From: GCA-002282575 sp964646525
GTDB lineage: Bacteria > Pseudomonadota > Gammaproteobacteria > Thiomicrospirales > Thiomicrospiraceae
Direction: 5' to 3'
Assembly: GCA_964646525.1 (NCBI GenBank)
Contig: CAZYER010000009.1
Coordinates: 1-49,934 of the forward strand
DNA: 49,934 nt
Every line of letters starts with the position of its first letter. The first letter of the stretch is position 1. A program made the translations under genes and the position numbers. Below the pieces are notes generated by a model that was given only the letters and a program-made list of their open reading frames with translations, ran no database searches and had not been told where the DNA came from. Positions 8,245-15,966 of the stretch are shown here, in pieces.

Positions 8245-8697
8245 ATGCGCATAGGTTACTTGTTTCCTTTAATGGCTACTCTGTTAGCTGCTTGTGTGCC
8301 ACCGCCTGCAGAAAAGACTGATGCACCCAAGGCGCCTGTGATGCTTCCAAGTGATAAAAAACCACCAGCTCCTGCCGTGGTTACTAAACCAGAAATGGTT
8401 AAACCTGTGCCCTCACAAAGCGTGATTTTACCTTCGGGATGGTCGGTAATGGATCCAAAGGCGATTTTGGAAAAGGTAGAGTACAAGCCAGAACAAGGCG
8501 GTGTGTTGTTTACGCTGAAGTCTCAGGTCAATTTAGAACTCTTTTCAGCAGAGGATGCTGAAAAACGCTCTTACTATAAAGGTCGATTGAATGGGGCGCA
8601 TTTGGTGGCTTTGCCACCGCAACAGCGTAGCGTATTGATTATTTTCACCAATCGCCAAAATGCCCGTTCGTCGGTATTGTTAAAGTACACGAAATAA
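8245..8697 (+). CDS. Small predicted lipoprotein, function unknown
   Basis: A 150-residue protein with a clear lipoprotein signal: MRIGYLFPLMATLLAAC, lipobox LAAC with Cys17 as the lipidated residue. A Pro/Lys/Ala-rich linker (about 18-55) follows, then a compact C-terminal domain (about 60-150) with alternating hydrophobic residues that looks beta-rich (GGVLFTLKSQVNLELF, RSVLIIFTNRQNARSSVLLKY). I do not recognise the family. The residue after Cys is Val rather than Asp, which by the E. coli +2 rule suggests outer-membrane sorting. It lies between dnaJ and dapB, a slot that is usually empty in related gene orders, and has AGGAAA as its ribosome binding site. Confidence 0.75.
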   Translation: MRIGYLFPLMATLLAACVPPPAEKTDAPKAPVMLPSDKKPPAPAVVTKPEMVKPVPSQSVILPSGWSVMDPKAILEKVEYKPEQGGVLFTLKSQVNLELFSAEDAEKRSYYKGRLNGAHLVALPPQQRSVLIIFTNRQNARSSVLLKYTK

Positions 8698-8768
8698 TCC
8701 AGTTGATGACTAGGTCAGACCGCTTGAATGCAATCAACTATAAAAACAACTGAATCAAGGTATAACAG

Positions 8769-9566
8769 ATGACACAAAAAATTGCCCTAGTGGGTGTGAA
8801 CGGACGTATGGGACGCGCTTTGGTACAGGCGGTTCAAGAAGATAAAAATGCGGTTTTGTCGTCGGCTTTTGTGCGTCAAGGATCGGCGTTAACAGGTATG
8901 GATGCGGGCGAGGTTACTGGTTTTGGTCGTTTAGACGTGCCCTTACGTGATGTGTTTGATGCCGCTACTTTTGATGTGGTGATTGATTTTACTCGTCCTG
9001 AAGCGACCATGAGTTACTTATCAGCTTGTATCGCAGCAGGTAAACCGATGGTGATTGGTACCACAGGTTTTTCAGTATCTGAATTAGCCGAATTGAAAGC
9101 AGCCGCACAACATATCCCCATTGTTTTTGCACCAAATTTCAGTGTCGGTGTTAATTTGTTGTTGGGATTGGTGGCTAAAGCTGCTCAGGTACTGACTGAT
9201 TATGATATTGAAGTGATTGAAGCCCATCACCGTTATAAGGTCGATGCGCCATCAGGTACGGCGTTGCGTTTGGGTCAAGCTGCGGCAGATGCTTTGGGTT
9301 GGGATTTGGAAGAGTGCGCCGTTTATGGTCGTGAAGGTATTACGGGTGAACGTCCTGCGCAGCAAATCGGTTTTGCTACCGTGCGTGGTGGTGATGTGGT
9401 CGGTGATCATACCGTTCTGTTTGCAGGGTTGGGTGAGCGAGTGGAATTGACTCACAAGGCCTCATCGCGTTTAACCTTTGCTCAGGGCGCTGTGCGTGCA
9501 GCACAATGGTTGGCGAATCAGCCAGCGGGTTTGTACGATATGCAGGATGTGCTTGGTTTGCGTTAA
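8769..9566 (+). CDS. dapB: 4-hydroxy-tetrahydrodipicolinate reductase
   Basis: DapB reduces the DapA product with NAD(P)H on the path to diaminopimelate and lysine, so it feeds murein and protein synthesis. The 265 residues show the N-terminal nucleotide site GVNGRMGRAL (9-18), IGTTGF (97-101) and the family active-site stretch HHRYKVDAPSGTA (153-165) holding the catalytic His and Lys. Length is normal (E. coli 273). AAGGTATAAC precedes the start. It sits upstream of carA as in many gammaproteobacteria, but 345 non-coding bases separate the two here. Confidence 0.98.
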   Translation: MTQKIALVGVNGRMGRALVQAVQEDKNAVLSSAFVRQGSALTGMDAGEVTGFGRLDVPLRDVFDAATFDVVIDFTRPEATMSYLSACIAAGKPMVIGTTGFSVSELAELKAAAQHIPIVFAPNFSVGVNLLLGLVAKAAQVLTDYDIEVIEAHHRYKVDAPSGTALRLGQAAADALGWDLEECAVYGREGITGERPAQQIGFATVRGGDVVGDHTVLFAGLGERVELTHKASSRLTFAQGAVRAAQWLANQPAGLYDMQDVLGLR

Positions 9567-9570
9567 TGCA

Positions 9571-9693
9571 TCTAGACGGAACCGCTAAAACATCGCTTCG
9601 CTCAGTTTTATGCGTCTGTGCTTTATTTTTTGTTGGTGGAAGGGTGTTAAGTTAATCTTTTTCATGCTGTTCATAGAGAACCCTTCCCCCATA
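9571..9693 (+). repeat. Dispersed intergenic element, copy A (after dapB)
   Basis: Two hairpins separated by a T-rich linker. Hairpin 1 pairs AGACG (9574-9578) with CGTCT (9613-9617) and TAAAAC (9586-9591) with GTTTTA (9605-9610). Hairpin 2 has TGGTGGAAGGG (9634-9644) and CCCTTCCCCCA (9681-9691) around 36 bases. The same arrangement occurs at 16766-16884 and 34241-34350. It begins about 5 bases after the dapB stop. A possible role as the dapB terminator fits the T-rich stretch after hairpin 1. Confidence 0.7.
9574..9631 (+). terminator. Probable terminator after dapB (hairpin 1 of repeat copy A)
   Basis: The interrupted stem AGACG...TAAAAC / GTTTTA...CGTCT is followed by a T-rich run (9621-9631). 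The internal loop makes the stem weaker than a standard terminator. Confidence 0.4.
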
Positions 9694-9724
9694 CCCCTAT
9701 CCCTATGGCATTTTAAGGGAACTC

Positions 9725-9754
9725 TAGACTATTAGGCTGTTTTTACGCTATAAT
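9725..9754 (+). promoter_or_regulatory. Sigma-70 promoter for the carAB leader
   Basis: A perfect TATAAT (9749-9754) has TAGACT (9725-9730) 18 bases upstream as a fair -35. Transcription would start near 9761, giving a leader of about 150 bases before carA. Confidence 0.6.
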
Positions 9755-9781
9755 GTTCAAAATTAGCGGAGTACTAAAGAC

Positions 9782-9814
9782 GTGTTGACAACAACGGGTC
9801 ACATCACAGAATAA
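9782..9814 (+). CDS. Possible carAB leader peptide (10 codons)
   Basis: A GTG-started reading frame encodes MLTTTGHITE and stops at 9812-9814, just before the terminator at 9818. GGAG (9768-9771) lies 10 bases upstream as a ribosome binding site. Position, ribosome binding site and following terminator are those of a transcription-attenuation leader. Four of ten codons are Thr, which does not suggest an obvious link to arginine or pyrimidines. Without comparison to other genomes this remains a guess. Confidence 0.35.
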   Translation: MLTTTGHITE

Positions 9815-9817
9815 GTT

Positions 9818-9853
9818 AAAAACGGAGTTGGCTCTGCCTTCTCCGTTTTTTTT
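9818..9853 (+). terminator. Intrinsic terminator in the carA leader (candidate attenuator)
   Basis: AAAAACGGAG (9818-9827) pairs with CTCCGTTTTT (9841-9850) around a 13-base loop, followed by more T. It lies between a good promoter and carA, so it must either be regulated or end a short RNA of about 90 bases. A 5' copy of CGGAG (9767-9771), overlapping the leader ribosome binding site, could compete for the right arm. Confidence 0.8.
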
Positions 9854-9911
9854 GTATCGCAAATTTGGCATGATTAGGACATTCGGGTTAAAGAGATAGG
9901 GAAGTGGGTAG

Positions 9912-11042
9912 ATGAAAGCGTTACTGGCATTGGCAGATGGCAGTTTGTTCTGGGGCGAATCAATTGGCGCTGCTGGAGAAACAGTAGGTGAGGTTGTTTT
10001 TAACACCTCAATGACGGGATATCAAGAGATTCTGACGGATCCTTCTTATTTTCGACAGTTAGTGACGCTGACCTATCCACACATTGGCAATGTCGGTGTT
10101 AATGATGAAGATGGTGAAAGCGATTCTGTTATGGCCAGTGGGCTGATCATCCGTGACCTGCCTTTAACGCATTCCAGTTTTCGTGCTCAACGTTCCTTGG
10201 CTGACTATTTAGTGCAGCAAAATGTTGTCGCGATTGCTGATATCGATACGCGTGAGTTAACACGTGTGTTGCGTGAAAAAGGCGCTCAAAATGGCGTTAT
10301 CATTGCGGGTGAAGATATTGATGCTGAAGCTGCTGTTGCTAAAGCGCAAGCCTTTTCTGGTCTGAATGGCATGGATTTAGCCATCGAGGTCACAACTCAG
10401 CAAAGCTATACCTTCCGCGAAGGTGAATGGCGTTTAGGTGAAGGTTTTGCCATTAAAAGCGATGCAGACTTGCCTTACCACGTTGTTGCTTATGATTACG
10501 GTGTTAAAACCAATATTTTACGTATGCTGACCGAGCGTGGTTGTCGTTTAACCATTGTTCCTGCTAATACCCCTGCTGCTGAAGTGAAGGCTCTAAATCC
10601 TGATGGTATTTTCTTATCGAATGGTCCTGGTGATCCCGCCGCTTGTGGTTATGCCATTGAAGCTATTGGCGAGTTGATTCAAGGTGAAACACCCATTTAT
10701 GGTATTTGTTTGGGACACCAATTGTTGGCTTTGGCGGCTGGCGCGAAAACACTAAAAATGAAGTTTGGACATCATGGCGGCAACCATCCTGTGCAAGACA
10801 TGCGCTCAGGCAAGGTTCTGATTACCGCTCAAAACCATGGTTTTGCTGTTGATGAATCGACGCTTCCTGTTGGTGTTGAAGCGACGCATCGTTCGCTATT
10901 TGACCAATCGAATCAAGGAATTCGCTTCGCTGGTAAGCCTTTCTTTAGTTTTCAGGGACATCCAGAAGCCAGCCCAGGTCCGCACGATTTAGCTTACCTG
11001 TTTGATGAATTTATTGCCAATATGGCTGCGCGTCGCGCCTAA
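9912..11042 (+). CDS. carA: Carbamoyl-phosphate synthase small (glutaminase) subunit
   Basis: CarA hydrolyses glutamine and passes ammonia to CarB for carbamoyl phosphate, the precursor of pyrimidines and arginine. The 376 residues contain the CPSase small-chain N-domain and a class I glutamine amidotransferase domain with FLSNGPGDP (234-242), the nucleophile Cys266 in GICLGHQ, and the His350/Glu352 pair in GHPEASPG. All catalytic residues are present. carB follows after 25 bases. The upstream leader with a terminator suggests control by premature termination. Confidence 0.99.
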   Translation: MKALLALADGSLFWGESIGAAGETVGEVVFNTSMTGYQEILTDPSYFRQLVTLTYPHIGNVGVNDEDGESDSVMASGLIIRDLPLTHSSFRAQRSLADYLVQQNVVAIADIDTRELTRVLREKGAQNGVIIAGEDIDAEAAVAKAQAFSGLNGMDLAIEVTTQQSYTFREGEWRLGEGFAIKSDADLPYHVVAYDYGVKTNILRMLTERGCRLTIVPANTPAAEVKALNPDGIFLSNGPGDPAACGYAIEAIGELIQGETPIYGICLGHQLLALAAGAKTLKMKFGHHGGNHPVQDMRSGKVLITAQNHGFAVDESTLPVGVEATHRSLFDQSNQGIRFAGKPFFSFQGHPEASPGPHDLAYLFDEFIANMAARRA

Positions 11043-11067
11043 CTCGAGCACTGAAAGGAATAAGACG

Positions 11068-14000
11068 ATGCCCAAAAGAACGGATATTAAAAGCGTATTA
11101 ATTATTGGTGCAGGCCCGATTGTCATTGGTCAGGCGTGTGAGTTCGACTATTCAGGCGCTCAAGCCTGTAAAGCCCTGCGCGAAGAAGGGTATCGCGTGG
11201 TGTTAGTTAACTCTAATCCTGCCACCATCATGACCGACCCTGATATGGCCGACGCGACCTACATTGAGGCCATTACTTGGCAAACGGTAGCCAGTATTAT
11301 TGAAAAAGAACGTCCCGATGCCTTATTGCCAACCATGGGTGGGCAAACGGCATTGAACTGCGCCTTAGATTTATGGCGCAATGGTGTTTTAGATAAGTTC
11401 AATGTCGAATTAATTGGTGCTAAACCTGAAGCCATTGATAAGGGTGAAGATCGCGAAAAATTCCGTCAAGCGATGCTTAAAATTGGTATTGATGTGCCTG
11501 ACTCAGGTGTTGCGCACAGTCTGGATGAAGCTTGGGCGATTCAACAGCGCGTTGGTTTCCCGACGGTGATTCGTCCTTCGTTTACGTTGGGCGGTACGGG
11601 TGGTGGTATTGCTTACAATAAAGATGAATTTGAACAAATTTGTAAGCATGGTTTGTACATGTCGCCCACCAATGAACTACTCATTGAAGAGTCGATTCTG
11701 GGTTGGAAAGAGTACGAGATGGAAGTGGTGCGTGACACCAAAGACAACTGTATTATCGTCTGCTCGATTGAAAATTTTGACCCAATGGGCGTGCATACAG
11801 GTGACTCAATTACTGTTGCGCCTGCGCAAACGCTGACCGATAAAGAATATCAAATTATGCGTAATGCCTCTATTGCCATTTTGCGTGAGATTGGTGTAGA
11901 AACGGGTGGTTCTAACGTCCAGTTCGCTATCAATCCTAAAGATGGTCGCATGATTGTTATCGAGATGAACCCCCGAGTGTCGCGTTCATCGGCCTTGGCT
12001 TCTAAAGCTACAGGTTTCCCGATTGCGAAAGTAGCGGCAAAGCTGGCTATTGGTTACACTTTGGATGAATTAACGAATGACATCACAGGTGGGCTAACAC
12101 CAGCGTCATTTGAGCCATCGATTGATTATGTGGTTACCAAAATTCCACGCTTCACGTTTGAAAAATTCCCGCAGGCAGAGCCGCGTTTATCGACACAAAT
12201 GAAGTCGGTGGGTGAAGTGATGGCAATGGGGCGTACTTTCCAAGAGTCATTGCAAAAAGCGATTCGTGGCTTAGAAACGGGTAAAACAGGCCTAGACCCT
12301 ATGCTCGATTTGAGTAGCATGGACGACAAGTCAGTACGGGATATTTTGCGTCATGAGTTGCGCTCGCCAGGTCCTGACCGGTTATGGTACCTTGCTGATG
12401 CTTTCCGTTTTGGTTGGAGTTTAGAAGAAGTCTTTGAGGTTTGCTCGATTGATCCTTGGTTCTTGGCGCAGGTTGAGGATATTGTGCGTGAAGAGCAAAA
12501 GGTCGTTTCAGGTGGCTTAGATGCGCTCGATAAAGATCGTATGCTGAAGTTAAAGCGCAAAGGTTTTTCAGATATGCGTTTGGCTAAGTTGCTGAACACA
12601 GATAGCGCCTTTTTACGTAAATTCCGTCATACCTTAGGCGTTAAGCCAGTTTACAAGCGCGTTGATACCTGTGCTGCTGAGTTCGCCACTAACACCGCTT
12701 ATTTGTACTCTACTTACGAGCAAGTGTGTGAAGCAGCGCCTACCGATAAACGTAAAATTATGATTTTGGGTGGTGGACCTAACCGTATTGGTCAAGGTAT
12801 TGAGTTTGACTATTGCTGTGTTCATGCCGCTATGGCATTGCGCGAAGATGGCTTTGAAACCATTATGGTCAACTGTAACCCTGAAACCGTTTCAACCGAT
12901 TATGACACTTCCGATCGTTTGTATTTTGAACCACTAACGCTGGAAGATGTGCTGGAAATTGTCGCGGTAGAAAAACCAGAAGGTGTGATCGTTCAGTATG
13001 GCGGTCAAACACCGCTGAAACTATCGCGCGATTTAGAAGCTGCAGGTGTGCCGATTATCGGTACTTCGCCTGACTCAATCGACTTAGCGGAAGATCGTGA
13101 GCGTTTCCAAAAATTATTGCAAGAATTAGGTCTACGTCAACCTGCTAACCGTACCGCTCGCACACCAGAACAAGCACTCACCTTAGCCGATGAAATTGGT
13201 TATCCGTTAGTCGTTCGTCCGTCTTATGTGTTAGGTGGGCGTGCTATGGAAATTGTCTATAGTGAGAAAGACTTATCACGTTACATGCGTGAAGCGGTTC
13301 AGGTTTCTAATGATTCACCAGTGCTATTAGATCGCTTCTTAGACGATGCTACAGAACTTGATGTCGATGCAATTTGTGACGGTGAGCAAGTAGTGATTGG
13401 TGGCTTGATGGAGCATATTGAGCAAGCGGGTATCCACTCAGGTGACTCGGCCTGCTCATTGCCGCCTTATACTGTGCCAGCGCATATTCAAGATGAAATT
13501 CGTCGTCAAACTGAAGCTATGGCGTTTGCATTAAAAGTACGTGGTTTGATGAACGTGCAGTTTGCCGTTAAAGGTGAAGATATTTATGTGCTTGAAGTGA
13601 ATCCACGTGCTTCTCGTACAGCGCCTTTTGTGTCGAAAGCCATTGGTGCTCCTTTAGCTAAAGTAGCCGCGCGTGTCATGGCTGGAACCAGTTTGGCGGC
13701 ACAAAACTTTACCAAAGAAATTTTGCCAGCGCATGTCTCCGTTAAAGAAGTGGTGTTCCCTTTCATTAAGTTTGGTGGCGTGGATCCGATTCTTGGTCCA
13801 GAAATGAAGTCAACCGGTGAAGTAATGGGTATTGGTCAAAACTTTGCTCAAGCCTTCGCTAAAGGATTGTTGGCAGCGGGGACGGTATTGCCAACAGGTG
13901 GTAAAGCTTTTATTTCGGTACGTCAAGCTGATCGTAACGCTTCCGTGGAAGTTGCAAAAATGCTGATTGCGCGTGGTTTTGAAATTGTTGCTACACGAGG

Positions 14001-14283
14001 TACTTCTAAAACACTCACTGAAGCGGGGATTGCCCATTCGGTAGTGAATAAAGTGACTGAAGGGCGTCCCAACATCGTTGATATGATCAAGAATGATGAG
14101 ATTGCCCTGATTGTGAACACCTCGGATGGTGCTATGGGTGTCGCTGATTCTTTCTCTATTCGTCGGGAAGCTTTGATGCATCGTGTTGCCTATACGACAA
14201 CCGTAGCGGGTGCAGAGGCCATGGCGATGGCAATGGATTATGTTAATGATCAGCCGGTTTATCGTATCCAAGATTTGACTTAA
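11068..14283 (+). CDS. carB: Carbamoyl-phosphate synthase large subunit
   Basis: CarB makes carbamoyl phosphate from bicarbonate, ammonia and two ATP. The 1071 residues show the family's internal duplication: two ATP-grasp halves each opening with a related motif (SVLIIGAGPIVIGQ near residue 10 and IMILGGGPNRIGQ near 555), paired RPSFTLGG / RPSYVLGG loops, and a C-terminal MGS-like allosteric domain from about 935. An earlier in-frame start at 11002 lies inside carA. I chose 11068 because the protein then begins MPKRTDIKSVLIIG as in the family and GAAAGGA precedes it. A stem-loop follows the stop. Confidence 0.98.
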   Translation: MPKRTDIKSVLIIGAGPIVIGQACEFDYSGAQACKALREEGYRVVLVNSNPATIMTDPDMADATYIEAITWQTVASIIEKERPDALLPTMGGQTALNCALDLWRNGVLDKFNVELIGAKPEAIDKGEDREKFRQAMLKIGIDVPDSGVAHSLDEAWAIQQRVGFPTVIRPSFTLGGTGGGIAYNKDEFEQICKHGLYMSPTNELLIEESILGWKEYEMEVVRDTKDNCIIVCSIENFDPMGVHTGDSITVAPAQTLTDKEYQIMRNASIAILREIGVETGGSNVQFAINPKDGRMIVIEMNPRVSRSSALASKATGFPIAKVAAKLAIGYTLDELTNDITGGLTPASFEPSIDYVVTKIPRFTFEKFPQAEPRLSTQMKSVGEVMAMGRTFQESLQKAIRGLETGKTGLDPMLDLSSMDDKSVRDILRHELRSPGPDRLWYLADAFRFGWSLEEVFEVCSIDPWFLAQVEDIVREEQKVVSGGLDALDKDRMLKLKRKGFSDMRLAKLLNTDSAFLRKFRHTLGVKPVYKRVDTCAAEFATNTAYLYSTYEQVCEAAPTDKRKIMILGGGPNRIGQGIEFDYCCVHAAMALREDGFETIMVNCNPETVSTDYDTSDRLYFEPLTLEDVLEIVAVEKPEGVIVQYGGQTPLKLSRDLEAAGVPIIGTSPDSIDLAEDRERFQKLLQELGLRQPANRTARTPEQALTLADEIGYPLVVRPSYVLGGRAMEIVYSEKDLSRYMREAVQVSNDSPVLLDRFLDDATELDVDAICDGEQVVIGGLMEHIEQAGIHSGDSACSLPPYTVPAHIQDEIRRQTEAMAFALKVRGLMNVQFAVKGEDIYVLEVNPRASRTAPFVSKAIGAPLAKVAARVMAGTSLAAQNFTKEILPAHVSVKEVVFPFIKFGGVDPILGPEMKSTGEVMGIGQNFAQAFAKGLLAAGTVLPTGGKAFISVRQADRNASVEVAKMLIARGFEIVATRGTSKTLTEAGIAHSVVNKVTEGRPNIVDMIKNDEIALIVNTSDGAMGVADSFSIRREALMHRVAYTTTVAGAEAMAMAMDYVNDQPVYRIQDLT

Positions 14284-14304
14284 TCGTTCAATCATCGTTT
14301 TATG

Positions 14305-14340
14305 AGAAGCCGCACTCAATCGTATGTGCGGCTTCTGCTT
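14305..14340 (+). terminator. Stem-loop between carB and greA, likely terminator
   Basis: AGAAGCCGCAC (14305-14315) pairs perfectly with GTGCGGCTTCT (14326-14336) around 10 bases. Only a short T-run follows, so termination may be partial. Confidence 0.65.
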
Positions 14341-14360
14341 TAATAAAAGGAGTTTAGTTC

Positions 14361-14840
14361 ATGAGTACACGTCCTCCGTTGACTGCCGCTGGTGCAGAGC
14401 ACTTGCGCAATGAATTGACCAAGTTGAAAAATGTGGAGCGTCCACGTATTGCAGAAGCTATTGCTGAAGCACGTGCGCATGGGGATTTAAAAGAAAATGC
14501 GGAATACCATGCTGCGCGTGAACAACAAGGTTTGCTAGAAGCACGTATTCGTCATATTGAATCCGTGCTTTCTCATGCACAAATTATTGATATTGCTTTG
14601 ATCCAATCGCACGGAAAAATTGTGTTTGGTGCGACGGTTGAGTTGCTGAATATTGAAAATGAAGATACAGTGATTTATCAAATTGTGGGCGATGAAGAGG
14701 CCGATTTAAATCACAATAAAATTTCCATCAATTCCCCGATTGCGCGTGCGTTGATTGGTAAAGAAGAAGGAGATGAAATTACCGTTAAAGCTCCAGGTGG
14801 TGATATTGAGTATGAAATTTTAACGGTTAGCTATGTCTGA
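14361..14840 (+). CDS. greA: Transcription elongation factor GreA
   Basis: GreA enters the RNA polymerase secondary channel and stimulates cleavage of backtracked RNA. The 159 residues comprise the N-terminal antiparallel coiled coil (about 1-77), whose tip carries the acidic residues Asp42 and Glu45 in GDLKENAEYH, and a C-terminal FKBP-like domain ending EYEILTVSYV. AAAGGAG precedes the start. Its last 8 bases overlap the next gene (ATGTCTGA), implying translational coupling. It follows carB as in Pseudomonas and relatives. Confidence 0.98.
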   Translation: MSTRPPLTAAGAEHLRNELTKLKNVERPRIAEAIAEARAHGDLKENAEYHAAREQQGLLEARIRHIESVLSHAQIIDIALIQSHGKIVFGATVELLNIENEDTVIYQIVGDEEADLNHNKISINSPIARALIGKEEGDEITVKAPGGDIEYEILTVSYV

Positions 14841-15966
14841 TGCCTTAGCTGCTGTACAAAAAGCTTTGCTCGATTGCCGAGGCGACCATTTGGTCGCTTC
14901 GTTTTTTTCGGCTTCTCAGCAGTCTACTTGGTTTGCTCAACCTTGGTACGCTATTGCCTTAGGTAAGGCTTCACTGGCGATGATGGAAGGCGCTTTGGCT
15001 GTTGGTGGTTCAACTTTGGTTGCTGGTTTGGTGGTGAGTAAGCAAGATAGTGGGATTAGCTTAAGTGATGAGCGACTTATCTGTTTAACGGCAGCTCATC
15101 CCGTTCCAGATGACAGTTCATTGCAAGCAGGAAAGGCATTGTTGGCATTTGTACAACAACTGCCTAGTCAGGCTAGGGTGCTTTTTTTATTGTCGGGTGG
15201 TGCTTCTGCTCTGGTTGAAGTGTTACCGCATGAATGGAGTCTCGCGCGTTGGCAACAGCAAACGCAACACTGGTTAGTTTCAGGTTGGAATATTCAACGT
15301 ATTAACCAAGCCCGTAAAAACCTATCTTTAATTAAGGGTGGTAAGTTATTAGCTCATTTTCCGGAACAAGTGGAGATATTGCAGCTTATTATTGCTGACG
15401 TACCCAAGCAGGACTTGGCGGCGGTAGGTTCAGGGTTGTTGTTGGCTGATGTTGTCGATGAGCGCGTTTCAACCTATTGTTTGGCGGATAATCGTTCTTG
15501 GTTAATGAGCCTGTTACATTATTTGCCTAGTGCTTTGATTATGCCAATTTATGTCAATTCAGAGGTTAATGCCTTGGCGGTTGAGATTGCCTCTAAAGCT
15601 GTTTTAGGTCAGTGCACTGTGTGGGGAGGCGAGCCAGTGGTGCAGTTGCCCGATGATGTGCCTGTAGGCGGAAGAATGCAGCATTTGGCTTTAGCTGTGG
15701 CATGGCAATTACGCCATACGACTTTTCCTTGGTCTTTAATTGCTCTGGCTAGTGATGGTGATGATGGTAATACTCGTGCAGCAGGAGCATGGGTCAATGA
15801 GCAGACGATTGGCATTGCAGAGTGTCACGGTTGGCAAATCGAAGTCACCTTAGCACAAGCCAATGCTCACGCTTTATTAGCCGATATTGGCGCTTTAATT
15901 GAAACAGGCTATACAGGCACCAATGTGAATGATGTGATGATCTTGTGTTGTGGAGAAGAGCGATAA
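14833..15966 (+). CDS. Glycerate 2-kinase-like protein (DUF4147 / MOFRL family)
   Basis: A 377-residue protein of the GckA/TtuD glycerate kinase family. The N-terminal DUF4147 domain shows ALGKAS (about 37-42), TAAHPVPDDSS, LLSGGASAL and NQARKNLSLIKGGKL; the C-terminal MOFRL domain shows IALASDGDDGNTRAAGAWV. The known reaction is ATP-dependent phosphorylation of glycerate to 2-phosphoglycerate. It is somewhat short for the family (usually over 400 residues), and the C-terminal end is divergent, so activity is inferred. It overlaps greA by 8 bases and its stop (TAATG) overlaps the start of the DUF455 gene. Codons 16-25 contain a strong terminator-like hairpin. Confidence 0.8.
   Translation: MSDALAAVQKALLDCRGDHLVASFFSASQQSTWFAQPWYAIALGKASLAMMEGALAVGGSTLVAGLVVSKQDSGISLSDERLICLTAAHPVPDDSSLQAGKALLAFVQQLPSQARVLFLLSGGASALVEVLPHEWSLARWQQQTQHWLVSGWNIQRINQARKNLSLIKGGKLLAHFPEQVEILQLIIADVPKQDLAAVGSGLLLADVVDERVSTYCLADNRSWLMSLLHYLPSALIMPIYVNSEVNALAVEIASKAVLGQCTVWGGEPVVQLPDDVPVGGRMQHLALAVAWQLRHTTFPWSLIALASDGDDGNTRAAGAWVNEQTIGIAECHGWQIEVTLAQANAHALLADIGALIETGYTGTNVNDVMILCCGEER
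14878..14908 (+). terminator. Terminator-like hairpin inside the glycerate-kinase gene
   Basis: CGAGGCGACC (14878-14887) pairs with GGTCGCTTCG (14892-14901) around a 4-base loop with a single G-T pair, directly followed by seven T. It has the form of an intrinsic terminator 38 bases after the greA stop, yet is wholly coding. Confidence 0.7.

Larger units (their letters stand above)
9567..9911 (+). other. Gene-free dapB-carA interval (345 bases) with repeat element, promoter and leader
   Basis: No protein gene of normal size lies here. In order it holds the first copy of the three-member intergenic element (9571-9693), a sigma-70 promoter (9725-9754), a possible 10-codon leader peptide (9782-9814) and a strong intrinsic terminator (9818-9853), then about 58 bases up to carA. 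Confidence 0.7.

Noticed and set aside
13810..14319. 169-residue open frame antisense to the end of carB
   Set aside because: It is a shadow of the carB allosteric domain, with odd composition and no ribosome binding site.
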